From assembly GCA_030149165.1 (NCBI GenBank), contig JASBRY010000009.1, positions 62,001-126,000 on the forward strand: a stretch of 64,000 nucleotides of DNA, given 5' to 3'. This document shows positions 1 through 8,645 of the stretch, piece by piece (within the stretch, counting starts at the first letter, position 1; each line of letters begins with the position of its first letter). The position numbers and the translations under genes were made by a program. The DNA is from Phycisphaerales bacterium. GTDB taxonomy: Bacteria; Planctomycetota; Phycisphaerae; Phycisphaerales; UBA1924. The notes beneath the pieces were generated by a model that ran no database searches, was not told where the DNA came from, and was given only the letters and a program-made list of their open reading frames with translations.

Positions 1-942
1 ATGGGTCACAGCGACAACAACGCGATCGGGATGTCCGCGATGGAGAACGCGATGCTCGAGTTGGGTGGTACGCGTGCGGTGTTGACGCGTGCAGATGATC
101 CCAATGCTCCTGGCGCGAATCCTGAAGCCGGGATTATTGTGATTGGTCCATCGAGTGACCCTGCGAATCAGGTGGTGGTGAATCTGAATCTGATTGGTGC
201 GGAGGGCGCGTATTTCACCCCTGAGCAGCAGTTCTTTGTGCCACAGGTGCACGATGGGTCCAACAGCGCACAGCAGAGTGGGAATCCGACGGGCGAGGGT
301 CAGGAGTTCATGCCTGATGTGCTTGATGCCTGGGGCAATCCGTTGCTCGTGTGGTCGCAGGATCCTGGAGCGCCGAGTTCGCTGCTGCTGAGCAACGATG
401 CTGATGAGGTCTACACGCAGATTGCGCGCGTGAGCAGCGATGGTGACGGCAATCCGGGCGACACAACCGGTCCGGCATGGTTTTATCTTGAGAGCAACTC
501 GGCGTTCCTTGAAGCGCCGGCGTTTGGTTCTGCTGGCATCGATATGAGTGCAGATCCGACAACGGGCAGCGCCAGCGTCATCGGCGCGGCGGTTGCTGAT
601 CTTGAGCGGATCCGTACGCTCGCTTCGCTGCTTGCATCATCGAACTCGTATCAGCTCGATCCGAGCGTCAACGGGCTTTCGAACGCAGAGTTTGAAGAGG
701 TGTTCCCATCACGAGCACGAGGTCGGTTCTTGGTCCAGTCCGCTGGTTCGGATGGTATCTATCTGAACAGCACTGATCCTGGGTGGGCGGAGAACGCGCA
801 CACGGATGGCGGGGAATACCACATCGACTTTGGCAACTCGTTCTTCGATCAGGGGAACATCCGCTACACAGATCAGAACGGTGCGTTCACGAATATTGAT
901 TTGTTCGAGCCGTTTGATGATCTGATCTTCGGGACGAAGTGA
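1..942 (+). CDS. Probable type II secretion pseudopilin (GspG-like), C-terminal part; gene probably begins upstream of the window
   Basis: ORF open from base 1; 'DAWGNPLLVWSQDP' resembles the pseudopilin 'DPWGNPY' motif; no N-terminal prepilin helix in the window. Confidence 0.5.
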   Translation: MGHSDNNAIGMSAMENAMLELGGTRAVLTRADDPNAPGANPEAGIIVIGPSSDPANQVVVNLNLIGAEGAYFTPEQQFFVPQVHDGSNSAQQSGNPTGEGQEFMPDVLDAWGNPLLVWSQDPGAPSSLLLSNDADEVYTQIARVSSDGDGNPGDTTGPAWFYLESNSAFLEAPAFGSAGIDMSADPTTGSASVIGAAVADLERIRTLASLLASSNSYQLDPSVNGLSNAEFEEVFPSRARGRFLVQSAGSDGIYLNSTDPGWAENAHTDGGEYHIDFGNSFFDQGNIRYTDQNGAFTNIDLFEPFDDLIFGTK

Positions 943-966
943 GGTTTAAAAAACTTTGATTTGATG

Positions 967-996
967 ACGGCTCGGGCATTTGTCCGAGCCGTTTTT
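967..996 (+). terminator. Rho-independent terminator downstream of ORF 1..942
   Basis: ACGGCTCGG-gcatttgt-CCGAGCCGT followed by TTTT. Confidence 0.85.
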
Positions 997-1087
997 GCGT
1001 GTGCTGGCGCGGACAGAATCGTGTTTGAGGTGCTCGTAGTTGGGTCTTGGGGTGGTTTGTGGGGTCGATCTCGGATACTGTGGGTCT

Positions 1088-1903
1088 ATGACACAGATGC
1101 AACAGTTTGACGGGACGGAACATATCACGATGTATCATGAGCCGGAGCGGACAAGCATCGCGGCGATACTGGGGCTTGTGTGCTCCTGTATTGGATGCTG
1201 CTTTGGGGTGACGGCGATCATCGGTATCTTCCTGTCGATCTTCGGGATCGTGGGGATTTCACGATCCAAGGGGCGCGTCGGCGGGATGGGCTTTGCGATC
1301 GCGGGTCTGCTCGTTGGTCTGCTCATGGCAGCGCTGTGGGCGGGGATCCTCGGCATGACCAACTTCGGTATGGGATGGATGCGCACAAGCGTCGCGGCGC
1401 CGACTGTACAGATCCTGCAGCACATCGAAGCGGGTGAGTTTGACGAGGCGCGATTGGCGCTGGGTGCTCCGGCTTCGCTTGTTCCCGACGATGTCATGGT
1501 CGAGTTCCGTGACGGGTACATGTCCTCGCTCGGCGGCGCGGTCGCTGAACCAGGCGGGCTCGGCGAGCTCTTCGAGGGCTACGGCGCGATCGGTCAGCAG
1601 ATCCAGAACTACAACGGTCGTCCGAATCACATTCCCGTGCCGGCGATGTTTGATCGAGGGTATGGGCTGTTGGTTGTTGAGATGGATCCAAATCTGCAAG
1701 GCAACGCGAACACGATGGACATCGTCCCGATCCGGATCTTCGTGGTCGACGCGGATGGCAATGAGTATGTGCTCCCGCCGCACGGCTGGGTCGCTCCGCA
1801 GGTGGACTCGAGCGCCGACGACATGAGTGGTGTGGATGTCGAAGAATTCTCTGATGATGGCGACGATTCGGCCGATGATACTCCGGGCGATGACGGCCCT
1901 TAA
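1088..1903 (+). CDS. DUF4190-like membrane protein with acidic C-terminal tail
   Basis: Two hydrophobic segments (AAILGLVCSCIGCCFGVTAIIGIFLSIFGIVGISRSKGRVGGMGFAIAGLLVG); likely start ATG 1088 (MTQMQQ). Confidence 0.6.
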   Translation: MTQMQQFDGTEHITMYHEPERTSIAAILGLVCSCIGCCFGVTAIIGIFLSIFGIVGISRSKGRVGGMGFAIAGLLVGLLMAALWAGILGMTNFGMGWMRTSVAAPTVQILQHIEAGEFDEARLALGAPASLVPDDVMVEFRDGYMSSLGGAVAEPGGLGELFEGYGAIGQQIQNYNGRPNHIPVPAMFDRGYGLLVVEMDPNLQGNANTMDIVPIRIFVVDADGNEYVLPPHGWVAPQVDSSADDMSGVDVEEFSDDGDDSADDTPGDDGP

Positions 1904-1933
1904 GTTCGATGAGGTCTGAGCCATCGGGGATCC

Positions 1934-2863
1934 ATGAGTCAGGATGATCTATATCACGGACGCACAGAAGCACAGCTCTCGCAGGAGCCTGTGGTGCGCT
2001 GCCGAGAGGTGATCAAGCGATTCGGTGATCAGACAGTGCTCAAGGGGATCAACCTTGAGGTGTATCCCGGCGAGACCATGGTGGTGATGGGTGGCTCGGG
2101 TTCGGGTAAGTCCACGCTGCTGCGCTGCATGATCGGGACGCACAAGGTCGATGGTGGAACGATCGAGCTGTTCGGGCAGAACATGGGGGAGCTGGACGAG
2201 GACGGGCTCAACGATGTGCGCAAGAAGTTTGGTATCTTGTTCCAGTCTGGAGCGTTGTTTAACTCGATGACGCTCGCGGAGAATGTGGCGCTCCCGCTGC
2301 AGGAGCACACGGATCTGGATCAGGAGATCATTGATATCCAGGTCAAGATCAAGCTCGAGCTCGTGGGACTGCGTGAGCACGCGGATAAGTATCCGGCGCA
2401 GATTTCGGGGGGTATGAAGAAGCGTGCGGGACTGGCGCGGGCGCTGGCGCTTGATCCGAAGATTCTGTTTTATGACGAACCAAGCGCGGGACTGGATCCG
2501 GTGACGAGCGCGCAGATCGATCAGCTGATCATCGCACTGACCAAGCAGCTCGGTGTGACGAGCGTGGTGGTGACGCACGAGATGGACAGCGCGTTCACGA
2601 TCGCGGATCGGATGGCGATGCTTGATCGGGGGCGGATGCTGTGCGTGGATAAGCGTGAGTGGTTTGAGCATTTGCGAGATCTGGATGACGAAGCGACGGC
2701 GAAACTGGACGAGGATCGTCAGTTGGTGCGTCAGTTTTTGCGTGGTGCTCCGGACGGCCCATTGGCCGCTCGTCGCGATGAACAGGGGTATTCCGAGGAT
2801 CTGTTCGGGATGACGGTGGATCGCGTGACACGGACACCGAGTGTGGAGCCGACTCGTGGCTGA
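1934..2863 (+). CDS. ABC transporter ATP-binding protein, MlaF-like
   Basis: Walker A GGSGSGKST, signature ISGGMKKRAGLARAL, Walker B ILFYDEPSAGLDP; followed by an MCE-domain gene. Confidence 0.9.
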   Translation: MSQDDLYHGRTEAQLSQEPVVRCREVIKRFGDQTVLKGINLEVYPGETMVVMGGSGSGKSTLLRCMIGTHKVDGGTIELFGQNMGELDEDGLNDVRKKFGILFQSGALFNSMTLAENVALPLQEHTDLDQEIIDIQVKIKLELVGLREHADKYPAQISGGMKKRAGLARALALDPKILFYDEPSAGLDPVTSAQIDQLIIALTKQLGVTSVVVTHEMDSAFTIADRMAMLDRGRMLCVDKREWFEHLRDLDDEATAKLDEDRQLVRQFLRGAPDGPLAARRDEQGYSEDLFGMTVDRVTRTPSVEPTRG

Positions 2864-2928
2864 GGCTCCGAATGTGAGAACCGGCGGCGGATGCTGTATG
2901 ATGTCGGTCGGCCGGGAGGTATGAACGG

Positions 2929-4311
2929 ATGAGCATGCGTGCGGTGAATCAGAACAATGTGCTTGCGGGAACCTTTGTGATCGCTGGGATTATCCTCGCG
3001 GTTGCGATGTCGTTTATCCTGGGTGATTTGGGTGGTAAGTTCGGGAGCAAGAACAAGTATGTCGTCCGCTTCCCAACGAGTGTTGGGGTTGTTGGTCTTG
3101 AAGCGGGCGCGGATGTGACCTTCGCGGGATTGTCGGTCGGGAGCGTGACTTCTGTCGGCGTGCACTACATCGAAGATCCTGAGACGGGCACGATGGTTCC
3201 CAGCGCGATGGACGCGTTTATCGAGGTCGAGAGCGATCTGGTGTTGTATGAAGACGCGATCGCGGATCTGTCGCCTCCGATTCTTGGTGGGATCTCTCGG
3301 ATCAATATCGCTTCAGCGGGAACAGGATCGGTCGGGGTTGATGACGAGCGTCACGCGTGGGCGTCGGACTCCAACTCAACACTCGATAGCGGCGAGATCC
3401 TGAAGGGACGCTTCGCGCCGTCGATCCTCACACAGATGGGACTCGGCGCTGAAGAAGCTGAGAAGATCAAGGCGCTCATCGAGCGGTTCCCGGAGTGGTC
3501 GGATCGTGTGTCGAGCACGGCTGAGCACGCGGAAGAGACGATGGCGACAGTCCGGCGGATGACGGAAAAACTCGAACCCAACTTCAACAGCGGCGTGGAA
3601 GATGGTCGGACCACGATGGAGAACATCCGCTTGTTCTCTGAGCGTTTGAGCGCCGAGGGCGGATGGCGCGATCGGATCGATTCGATCATGGACTCGGTCG
3701 ACAATGGCGCGGCGAAGTTTGAGACCACGCTCGATGATGCGAACGCGACGATGGCTTCGGCGCGCGAGCTGATCGATGACAACAGCGGGAAGATCGGCCG
3801 GATCCTGGACAATGTCGAGAACTCGACGGAGCGCGTGCGGCTGGAGACGATCGATCGGATGAACGATTTGCTGGCGCAGGGTTCACTGACCGTTGGATCG
3901 GCGCAGGACACGATCGACGAGGTCAAAGGGGTGATTGTTGAGAATCGTCCGCGCGTTGGGACCACGATGATCAATGTGCGTCAGTTGAGTCTTGACGCGA
4001 AGCTGATGGTGGAGGAGCTGCGTTCGCAGCCTTGGCGGATCATGAGCAAGCCGAGCAAGAGCGATCTGCGGCGTGAGCCTTTGTATGAAGCGGCGCGTTC
4101 GTATGCTCGAGCGGTTTCGGATCTGCGTTCGGCGAGTGAGTCGCTTGATACCGCGGTCCGACTCGCGGGCGGCACGGGCAGTGATCCGGCGCAGAGCGCT
4201 GAGGAACTCACGACTGAGCTGATGCGATTGGCGCAGGTCGTCGAGCAAGCATACGGGCGTTACGAACAGGCCGAGCGTGGACTCTTGGGGTTGTTGGCTG
4301 AGTCGCCATGA
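2929..4311 (+). CDS. MlaD family (MCE domain) protein
   Basis: N-terminal TM helix then MCE-like 'YVVRFPTSVGVVGLEAGADVTFAGLSVGSVTSV'; long helical C-terminus. Confidence 0.85.
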   Translation: MSMRAVNQNNVLAGTFVIAGIILAVAMSFILGDLGGKFGSKNKYVVRFPTSVGVVGLEAGADVTFAGLSVGSVTSVGVHYIEDPETGTMVPSAMDAFIEVESDLVLYEDAIADLSPPILGGISRINIASAGTGSVGVDDERHAWASDSNSTLDSGEILKGRFAPSILTQMGLGAEEAEKIKALIERFPEWSDRVSSTAEHAEETMATVRRMTEKLEPNFNSGVEDGRTTMENIRLFSERLSAEGGWRDRIDSIMDSVDNGAAKFETTLDDANATMASARELIDDNSGKIGRILDNVENSTERVRLETIDRMNDLLAQGSLTVGSAQDTIDEVKGVIVENRPRVGTTMINVRQLSLDAKLMVEELRSQPWRIMSKPSKSDLRREPLYEAARSYARAVSDLRSASESLDTAVRLAGGTGSDPAQSAEELTTELMRLAQVVEQAYGRYEQAERGLLGLLAESP

Positions 4312-5315
4312 TCCGCGGCGGGAGCGGGAGTTCAGCGGCGGGCGATCTGATGGGATTGGTCATTGGTGTGGTCGGGGCGCTGTGCGTCTGGGTTGCGGGT
4401 GTCGGTCCTGAGCAAGCGAAGACATCAACAGTGAGCATGGCGCACGAAGATGGTCATGTGCGCTGGTTTGATGGGGTTGGGTGGACGGCGGACTCAGGTT
4501 TCGGGTGGGATGAGGAAGCAATCGTGGTGTTGGTGCACGGGCTCGATGAGCCTGGCGGGATCTGGGACGAGGTCGCGCCGGCGCTGGACGCGGCGGGATT
4601 CGGGGTGGTGCGCTTCGACTATCCGAATGACCAATCAATCAAACGCAGTGCGATCGGGTTTCACGAGGCGCTCGGGGGGTTGTCGGAATTGGGGATCGGG
4701 GAAGTAGACATCGTGGCGCACTCGATGGGGGGGTTGGTGGCGCGCGAGGCGATGACGAATCCTGAGCTTGGAGCTTCGAGTGGTGAGATCTGTGGGGTGC
4801 GCGTGGATCGGTTGATCTTGTGCGGGACGCCGAATGAAGGATCGGGTTGGGCGCGGCTGCGCGGCGTCGCGGAGGTGCGCGAGCGTCTGCAGCGATGGAT
4901 GGGGTCGGACGATCTGGACTGGACGATCCTGAGTGATCTGGGAGATGATGGGGACGGGCAGGCGGGGGTGGACTTGCTTCCTGGATCTGAGTTTTTGACG
5001 ATGCTGAATGCTCGTGAGATGCCTGAGGGGGTCCGGGTGACTTGCTTGGTGGCGCGGATGATCGAGCCGACGATGATGGCGGCGAGCGAGGGGTTTGAGG
5101 ATGCGGCTCGATCGCTCGGAGACGGCGTGGTCACGATGGATTCAGCGGCGATGGACGGCTGCGAGGATGTGGTGATTTTGGTCGCGAACCATCGGAGCAT
5201 GCTGCGGACAGTAGAGTTGGAAGAGGGGTGGCGCGCGATGGTGGGGGGCGAGCAGGCGCCGGAGCCTGTGGGGATTGCGGTGATTCTGGATCGTCTGACG
5301 GCGGATCGGGATTGA
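4308..5315 (+). CDS. Alpha/beta hydrolase (lipase-like)
   Basis: 'VLVHGLDEPGGIWDEVAPAL' and nucleophile elbow 'VAHSMGGLVAREAM'; ATGA overlap with the upstream gene. Confidence 0.8.
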   Translation: MIRGGSGSSAAGDLMGLVIGVVGALCVWVAGVGPEQAKTSTVSMAHEDGHVRWFDGVGWTADSGFGWDEEAIVVLVHGLDEPGGIWDEVAPALDAAGFGVVRFDYPNDQSIKRSAIGFHEALGGLSELGIGEVDIVAHSMGGLVAREAMTNPELGASSGEICGVRVDRLILCGTPNEGSGWARLRGVAEVRERLQRWMGSDDLDWTILSDLGDDGDGQAGVDLLPGSEFLTMLNAREMPEGVRVTCLVARMIEPTMMAASEGFEDAARSLGDGVVTMDSAAMDGCEDVVILVANHRSMLRTVELEEGWRAMVGGEQAPEPVGIAVILDRLTADRD

Positions 5316-5328
5316 ATGCGAACAAAAA

Positions 5329-5358
5329 TTGACAAATACCATACAAAGACCGTTTAAT
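5329..5358 (+). promoter_or_regulatory. Putative sigma70-type promoter for the HYExAFE gene
   Basis: TTGACA at 5329-5334, 18-bp spacer, TTTAAT at 5353-5358; start codon at 5387. Confidence 0.55.
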
Positions 5359-5386
5359 TTAGCCTTGTTTGGGGTATGCTGGAGTG

Positions 5387-6040
5387 ATGGCACAGCGACG
5401 GCACCATTATGAGCGTGCGTTTGAGGGGTACCTTCGAAAGCAGCGTCTGGCGTATATGGCGGTGAATGAGGCGCGGAGAGCGCTGCTGCCGAGGGACGCG
5501 AAGCTGGTGCTTGAGCGTGGGAAAGACGGTTCAGAGGATCCAAGAGCGATCAAGAACTTCGATTTCGTGGTCTACGGCGATCAGCAGCGCGGGATCGAGG
5601 ACGGGTTTGATGGGGATTCAGCGGACAACTTGCTGGTCGAGATCAAAGGGCGAAGGCTCCCAAGGCTGCGGTTCAAGGACGGCGCTCCGGCGAAGGCTCG
5701 GCTCGAATCGTGGGTCACGATGGATGATGTGGATGCGATGAAAGCGTGGGAGGGGTTGTTCGGGAGTGGATACACGGCGGTGTTTGTGTTTGTGTACTGG
5801 TGTGATGATGTGCCTCCAGATGGATTGTTTACGGAGGTGTTCTCGCACGGCGATCGGTGGTACACGCTCAGGGCGGTGACTTTGCGGGATTACGAGGCGC
5901 ATATGAAGGTGCGTTCTCCCAAATGGCGGACGGTGAATCTGTTGAGCGAGGACTTTGATCGGCTCTGGAGGGGGTTCTGTGGGGGTGGATCGCGAAGGGT
6001 GGTGGGGTTGGATGCGTCCATGGAGTTGAGCGGCGCTTGA
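5387..6040 (+). CDS. HYExAFE family protein; possible PD-(D/E)XK nuclease-like fold (inference)
   Basis: N-terminal 'RHHYERAFEGYLRKQRLAY' matches the family name motif; later 'KNFDFVVYG' and 'LLVEIKGRR'. Confidence 0.85.
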   Translation: MAQRRHHYERAFEGYLRKQRLAYMAVNEARRALLPRDAKLVLERGKDGSEDPRAIKNFDFVVYGDQQRGIEDGFDGDSADNLLVEIKGRRLPRLRFKDGAPAKARLESWVTMDDVDAMKAWEGLFGSGYTAVFVFVYWCDDVPPDGLFTEVFSHGDRWYTLRAVTLRDYEAHMKVRSPKWRTVNLLSEDFDRLWRGFCGGGSRRVVGLDASMELSGA

Positions 6041-6082
6041 GGGCGCGTTTGATTGAGGGGGTCGGGGTGTGTAGCGTAGTGC

Positions 6083-6334
6083 ATGATGGAAGTTCTTCAC
6101 CAACGGGTATCGTCGCTCAGTGCGAAAGCAATGGCGTGGTTCATGATGGCGTCGGTCGCGATGCTGGGCTCGGATGTTTGGGCGCAGGCGGAGGATGCGG
6201 AGCCGTTGCGTCCGCCTCGCGTGGGTGATGCGCCAAGCTCTCCCAAGTTCTTGGTCATGGGTGTGGTGATCGTGCTTCTGGCGCTTGTTGTGGTCGCGGT
6301 GACGCTGAAAACCAAGCGTGGGCACCAAGACTGA
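6083..6334 (+). CDS. Small hypothetical membrane protein
   Basis: 83 aa with two hydrophobic segments, the second FLVMGVVIVLLALVVVAVTL. Confidence 0.5.
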   Translation: MMEVLHQRVSSLSAKAMAWFMMASVAMLGSDVWAQAEDAEPLRPPRVGDAPSSPKFLVMGVVIVLLALVVVAVTLKTKRGHQD

Positions 6335-6497
6335 GTCCGATCGGATCTTGTTCACATCGGGAATGAACTGAATCCATCCGGGCTGTCGTGCGGATCGACT
6401 GTCTGAATGATGGCAGATGGGCTTGTGTGTACGCGCATCGGTGTGGTACGCTTATGCATGCAGAACACTCGCTCCTACACCAAACGGGGATATTGAT

Positions 6498-6809
6498 ATG
6501 AAACGAACTCACAAAGAGGATCGATCAAGAGTTGGTTGGTCTCGCATGAACATGATTCTTGCTGGCGGAGCCGTAGTGCTTGCTGTGGTGGGCATCGCGG
6601 GCGCTCAGTCGGGTGACACGCGGCGTGTTGGCGGGCAGTACACCTGCGTCGGGGGCAAGACGATCGGCGGCTACACCAATGTCATCTATGTGCTCGACTC
6701 GGCGAATCGTGAGATGGTCGGACTGCGATGGAACGACGGGACCAAGCAGCTCGAGGGCATCGGGTATCGCGATCTTGTGGAAGACATCACGCAGGAGAAC
6801 GATCGATGA
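6498..6809 (+). CDS. Hypothetical membrane-anchored protein
   Basis: ATG 6498; one TM segment; 'NVIYVLDSANREMVGLRW'; ATGA overlap with the next gene. Confidence 0.6.
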   Translation: MKRTHKEDRSRVGWSRMNMILAGGAVVLAVVGIAGAQSGDTRRVGGQYTCVGGKTIGGYTNVIYVLDSANREMVGLRWNDGTKQLEGIGYRDLVEDITQENDR

Positions 6810-7153
6810 GCCAGACAATACACAACACACAGAACACACATGAGGTTCGTCCCGCACTGCTGTCAAGCGGATGGATGACCACGGCGTTACTCGTTGTGGT
6901 GGTGTTCCTGCTCGCGAAGGTTGTTGGTGGGATCGAGCAGCCGGCGTATGCGGAGATGGCGGTCAGCGACAGTGGGTACACGATGATGACCACCAACGGC
7001 GGTCCTGACGAGATCCTGGTCTTGGTGGACTCGCGTCAGGAGTCGATTCTGGTGTATCGAGCAGCACAGACGGGCGGGCTCGAGCTGCTGGAGCGGGAGT
7101 CATTGGGTACGCTGTTTATGCGTGCTCGCGCGCAAGCGATCGGCGGGCCCTAA
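6806..7153 (+). CDS. Hypothetical membrane-anchored protein, likely paralog of the preceding gene
   Basis: ATG 6806 overlaps upstream TGA; TM segment then 'EILVLVDSRQESILVYRA...LELLERESLGTLF'. Confidence 0.6.
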   Translation: MSQTIHNTQNTHEVRPALLSSGWMTTALLVVVVFLLAKVVGGIEQPAYAEMAVSDSGYTMMTTNGGPDEILVLVDSRQESILVYRAAQTGGLELLERESLGTLFMRARAQAIGGP

Positions 7154-7162
7154 AGTCTTGCC

Positions 7163-8605
7163 GTGACTATTTCGCCTTTACCCCAGTTTGAAGCGGACCT
7201 CGCGGAGTACCTCAAGGAGAAAGAGGATCGCGAGGCGTACGAGAAGCTCAATGCTCCCTCGTCGATCGTGGTGCGCTTTGGATACTCGATGATGGTGGGG
7301 GAGTTTCCATACAGCGGCGAGGTGAAGCCGGGATGCGGGAGCAAGCTGGTGGTCAAAACACAGCGCGGCACAGAGATCGGCGAGATGCTCACGAGCACTT
7401 GTCGCAACTCTGGGTGCTCCAAGAGCGTGAGCCGAAAGGAGATGCTCGAGTACATCGAGAACTCTGGTGGGCGCAAGTATCCGTTCTATGAGCAGGGGCG
7501 CGTGCTGCGCGTCGCGACAAAGGAAGACCTCGACGAGCAGGCGCGTTTGGAGCAGTCCAAGCACGGCATGCGGACGATGGTGCGTGGACGCATCAAGGCG
7601 CATGGATTGGACATGCGATTGGTGGAGGTGGAGCCGATCCTTGGTGGTGAGCGTGTGGTCGTGTATTTCAGCGCCGAGGATCGTGTGGACTTCCGTGAGC
7701 TGGTCAAGGACCTGCAGGTTGATTTGAAGAATCGCGTTGAGCTCGTGCAGGTGGGGTCGCGTGATGAGGCGCGGATCGTTGCGGATTATGAGCGGTGTGG
7801 TCAGTATTGCTGCTGCAAGAACTTCTTGAAGGTGCTTAAGCCGGTCAGCATGAAGAGTGCGAAGATCCAGAAGGCGACACTCGATCCGCTCAAGATCTCT
7901 GGACGCTGTGGTCGTTTGATGTGCTGCTTGCGTTATGAGGACGAGACCTACGAGCAGCTGCGGAAGAATCTCCCTCATCGCAAGAGCCGAGTGGGGACAC
8001 CTGAGGGTGACGGGATGGTTCTGGATTCGCAGATCCTGACGCAGCTGAGCAAGATCCGATTGGATGACGGCACGATCGTCGCGGTCCCGATCGAGGAGTT
8101 GACGGAACCCAAGCTTGCGAAAGCGCCGGAGGTGGGTGAGCGGAGTATGCGGCGCGAGCCGAGGGGAGATCGTCGAAAAGGCGAAGCGAAATCTGAGAGC
8201 AGGGACAACTCATCGGGTGAGGGCAAGCGCAAGCGTCGTCGGCGCCGATCGAGCGATGATGGCGCCGAGCAGGCACAGGGATCGACGGGATCGACGAGCA
8301 CACGCGATGCGGATTCGGAAAGTGTTACTTCTGAGGACGGCGTGGAGCGTCCACGCAAGCGCCGTCGCCGGCGCAGCAAGAAGCGCACGAAACGCGGATC
8401 GGGTGATGGATCCGCGCCGGCTCAATCGAGCGGCGGTGATTCTGGATCGGATGCTTCAAAGGCGAGCGGATCCGCGAGCGATTCGGGCGAGTCATCTGGG
8501 GGATCGGGTCCCAAGAAGAAACGCCGTCGGCGAAGAAGACGACGCGGCGGTGGATCTGGGGACGGTGCATCTGGTGGTGGGGGCTCGAGTAGCGGAGATT
8601 CGTAA
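7163..8605 (+). CDS. PSP1 domain protein, RicT/YaaT-like, with Arg/Ser/Gly-rich C-terminal tail
   Basis: 'CGQYCCCKNFLKVLKPVSMKSAKIQKATLDPLKISGRCGRLMCCLRYE' is characteristic of RicT; GTG start. Confidence 0.9.
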   Translation: MTISPLPQFEADLAEYLKEKEDREAYEKLNAPSSIVVRFGYSMMVGEFPYSGEVKPGCGSKLVVKTQRGTEIGEMLTSTCRNSGCSKSVSRKEMLEYIENSGGRKYPFYEQGRVLRVATKEDLDEQARLEQSKHGMRTMVRGRIKAHGLDMRLVEVEPILGGERVVVYFSAEDRVDFRELVKDLQVDLKNRVELVQVGSRDEARIVADYERCGQYCCCKNFLKVLKPVSMKSAKIQKATLDPLKISGRCGRLMCCLRYEDETYEQLRKNLPHRKSRVGTPEGDGMVLDSQILTQLSKIRLDDGTIVAVPIEELTEPKLAKAPEVGERSMRREPRGDRRKGEAKSESRDNSSGEGKRKRRRRRSSDDGAEQAQGSTGSTSTRDADSESVTSEDGVERPRKRRRRRSKKRTKRGSGDGSAPAQSSGGDSGSDASKASGSASDSGESSGGSGPKKKRRRRRRRRGGGSGDGASGGGGSSSGDS

Positions 8606-8645
8606 GAATGAACGCTGAGGGGATTGGTTGCGTATTGTTGGGGTA

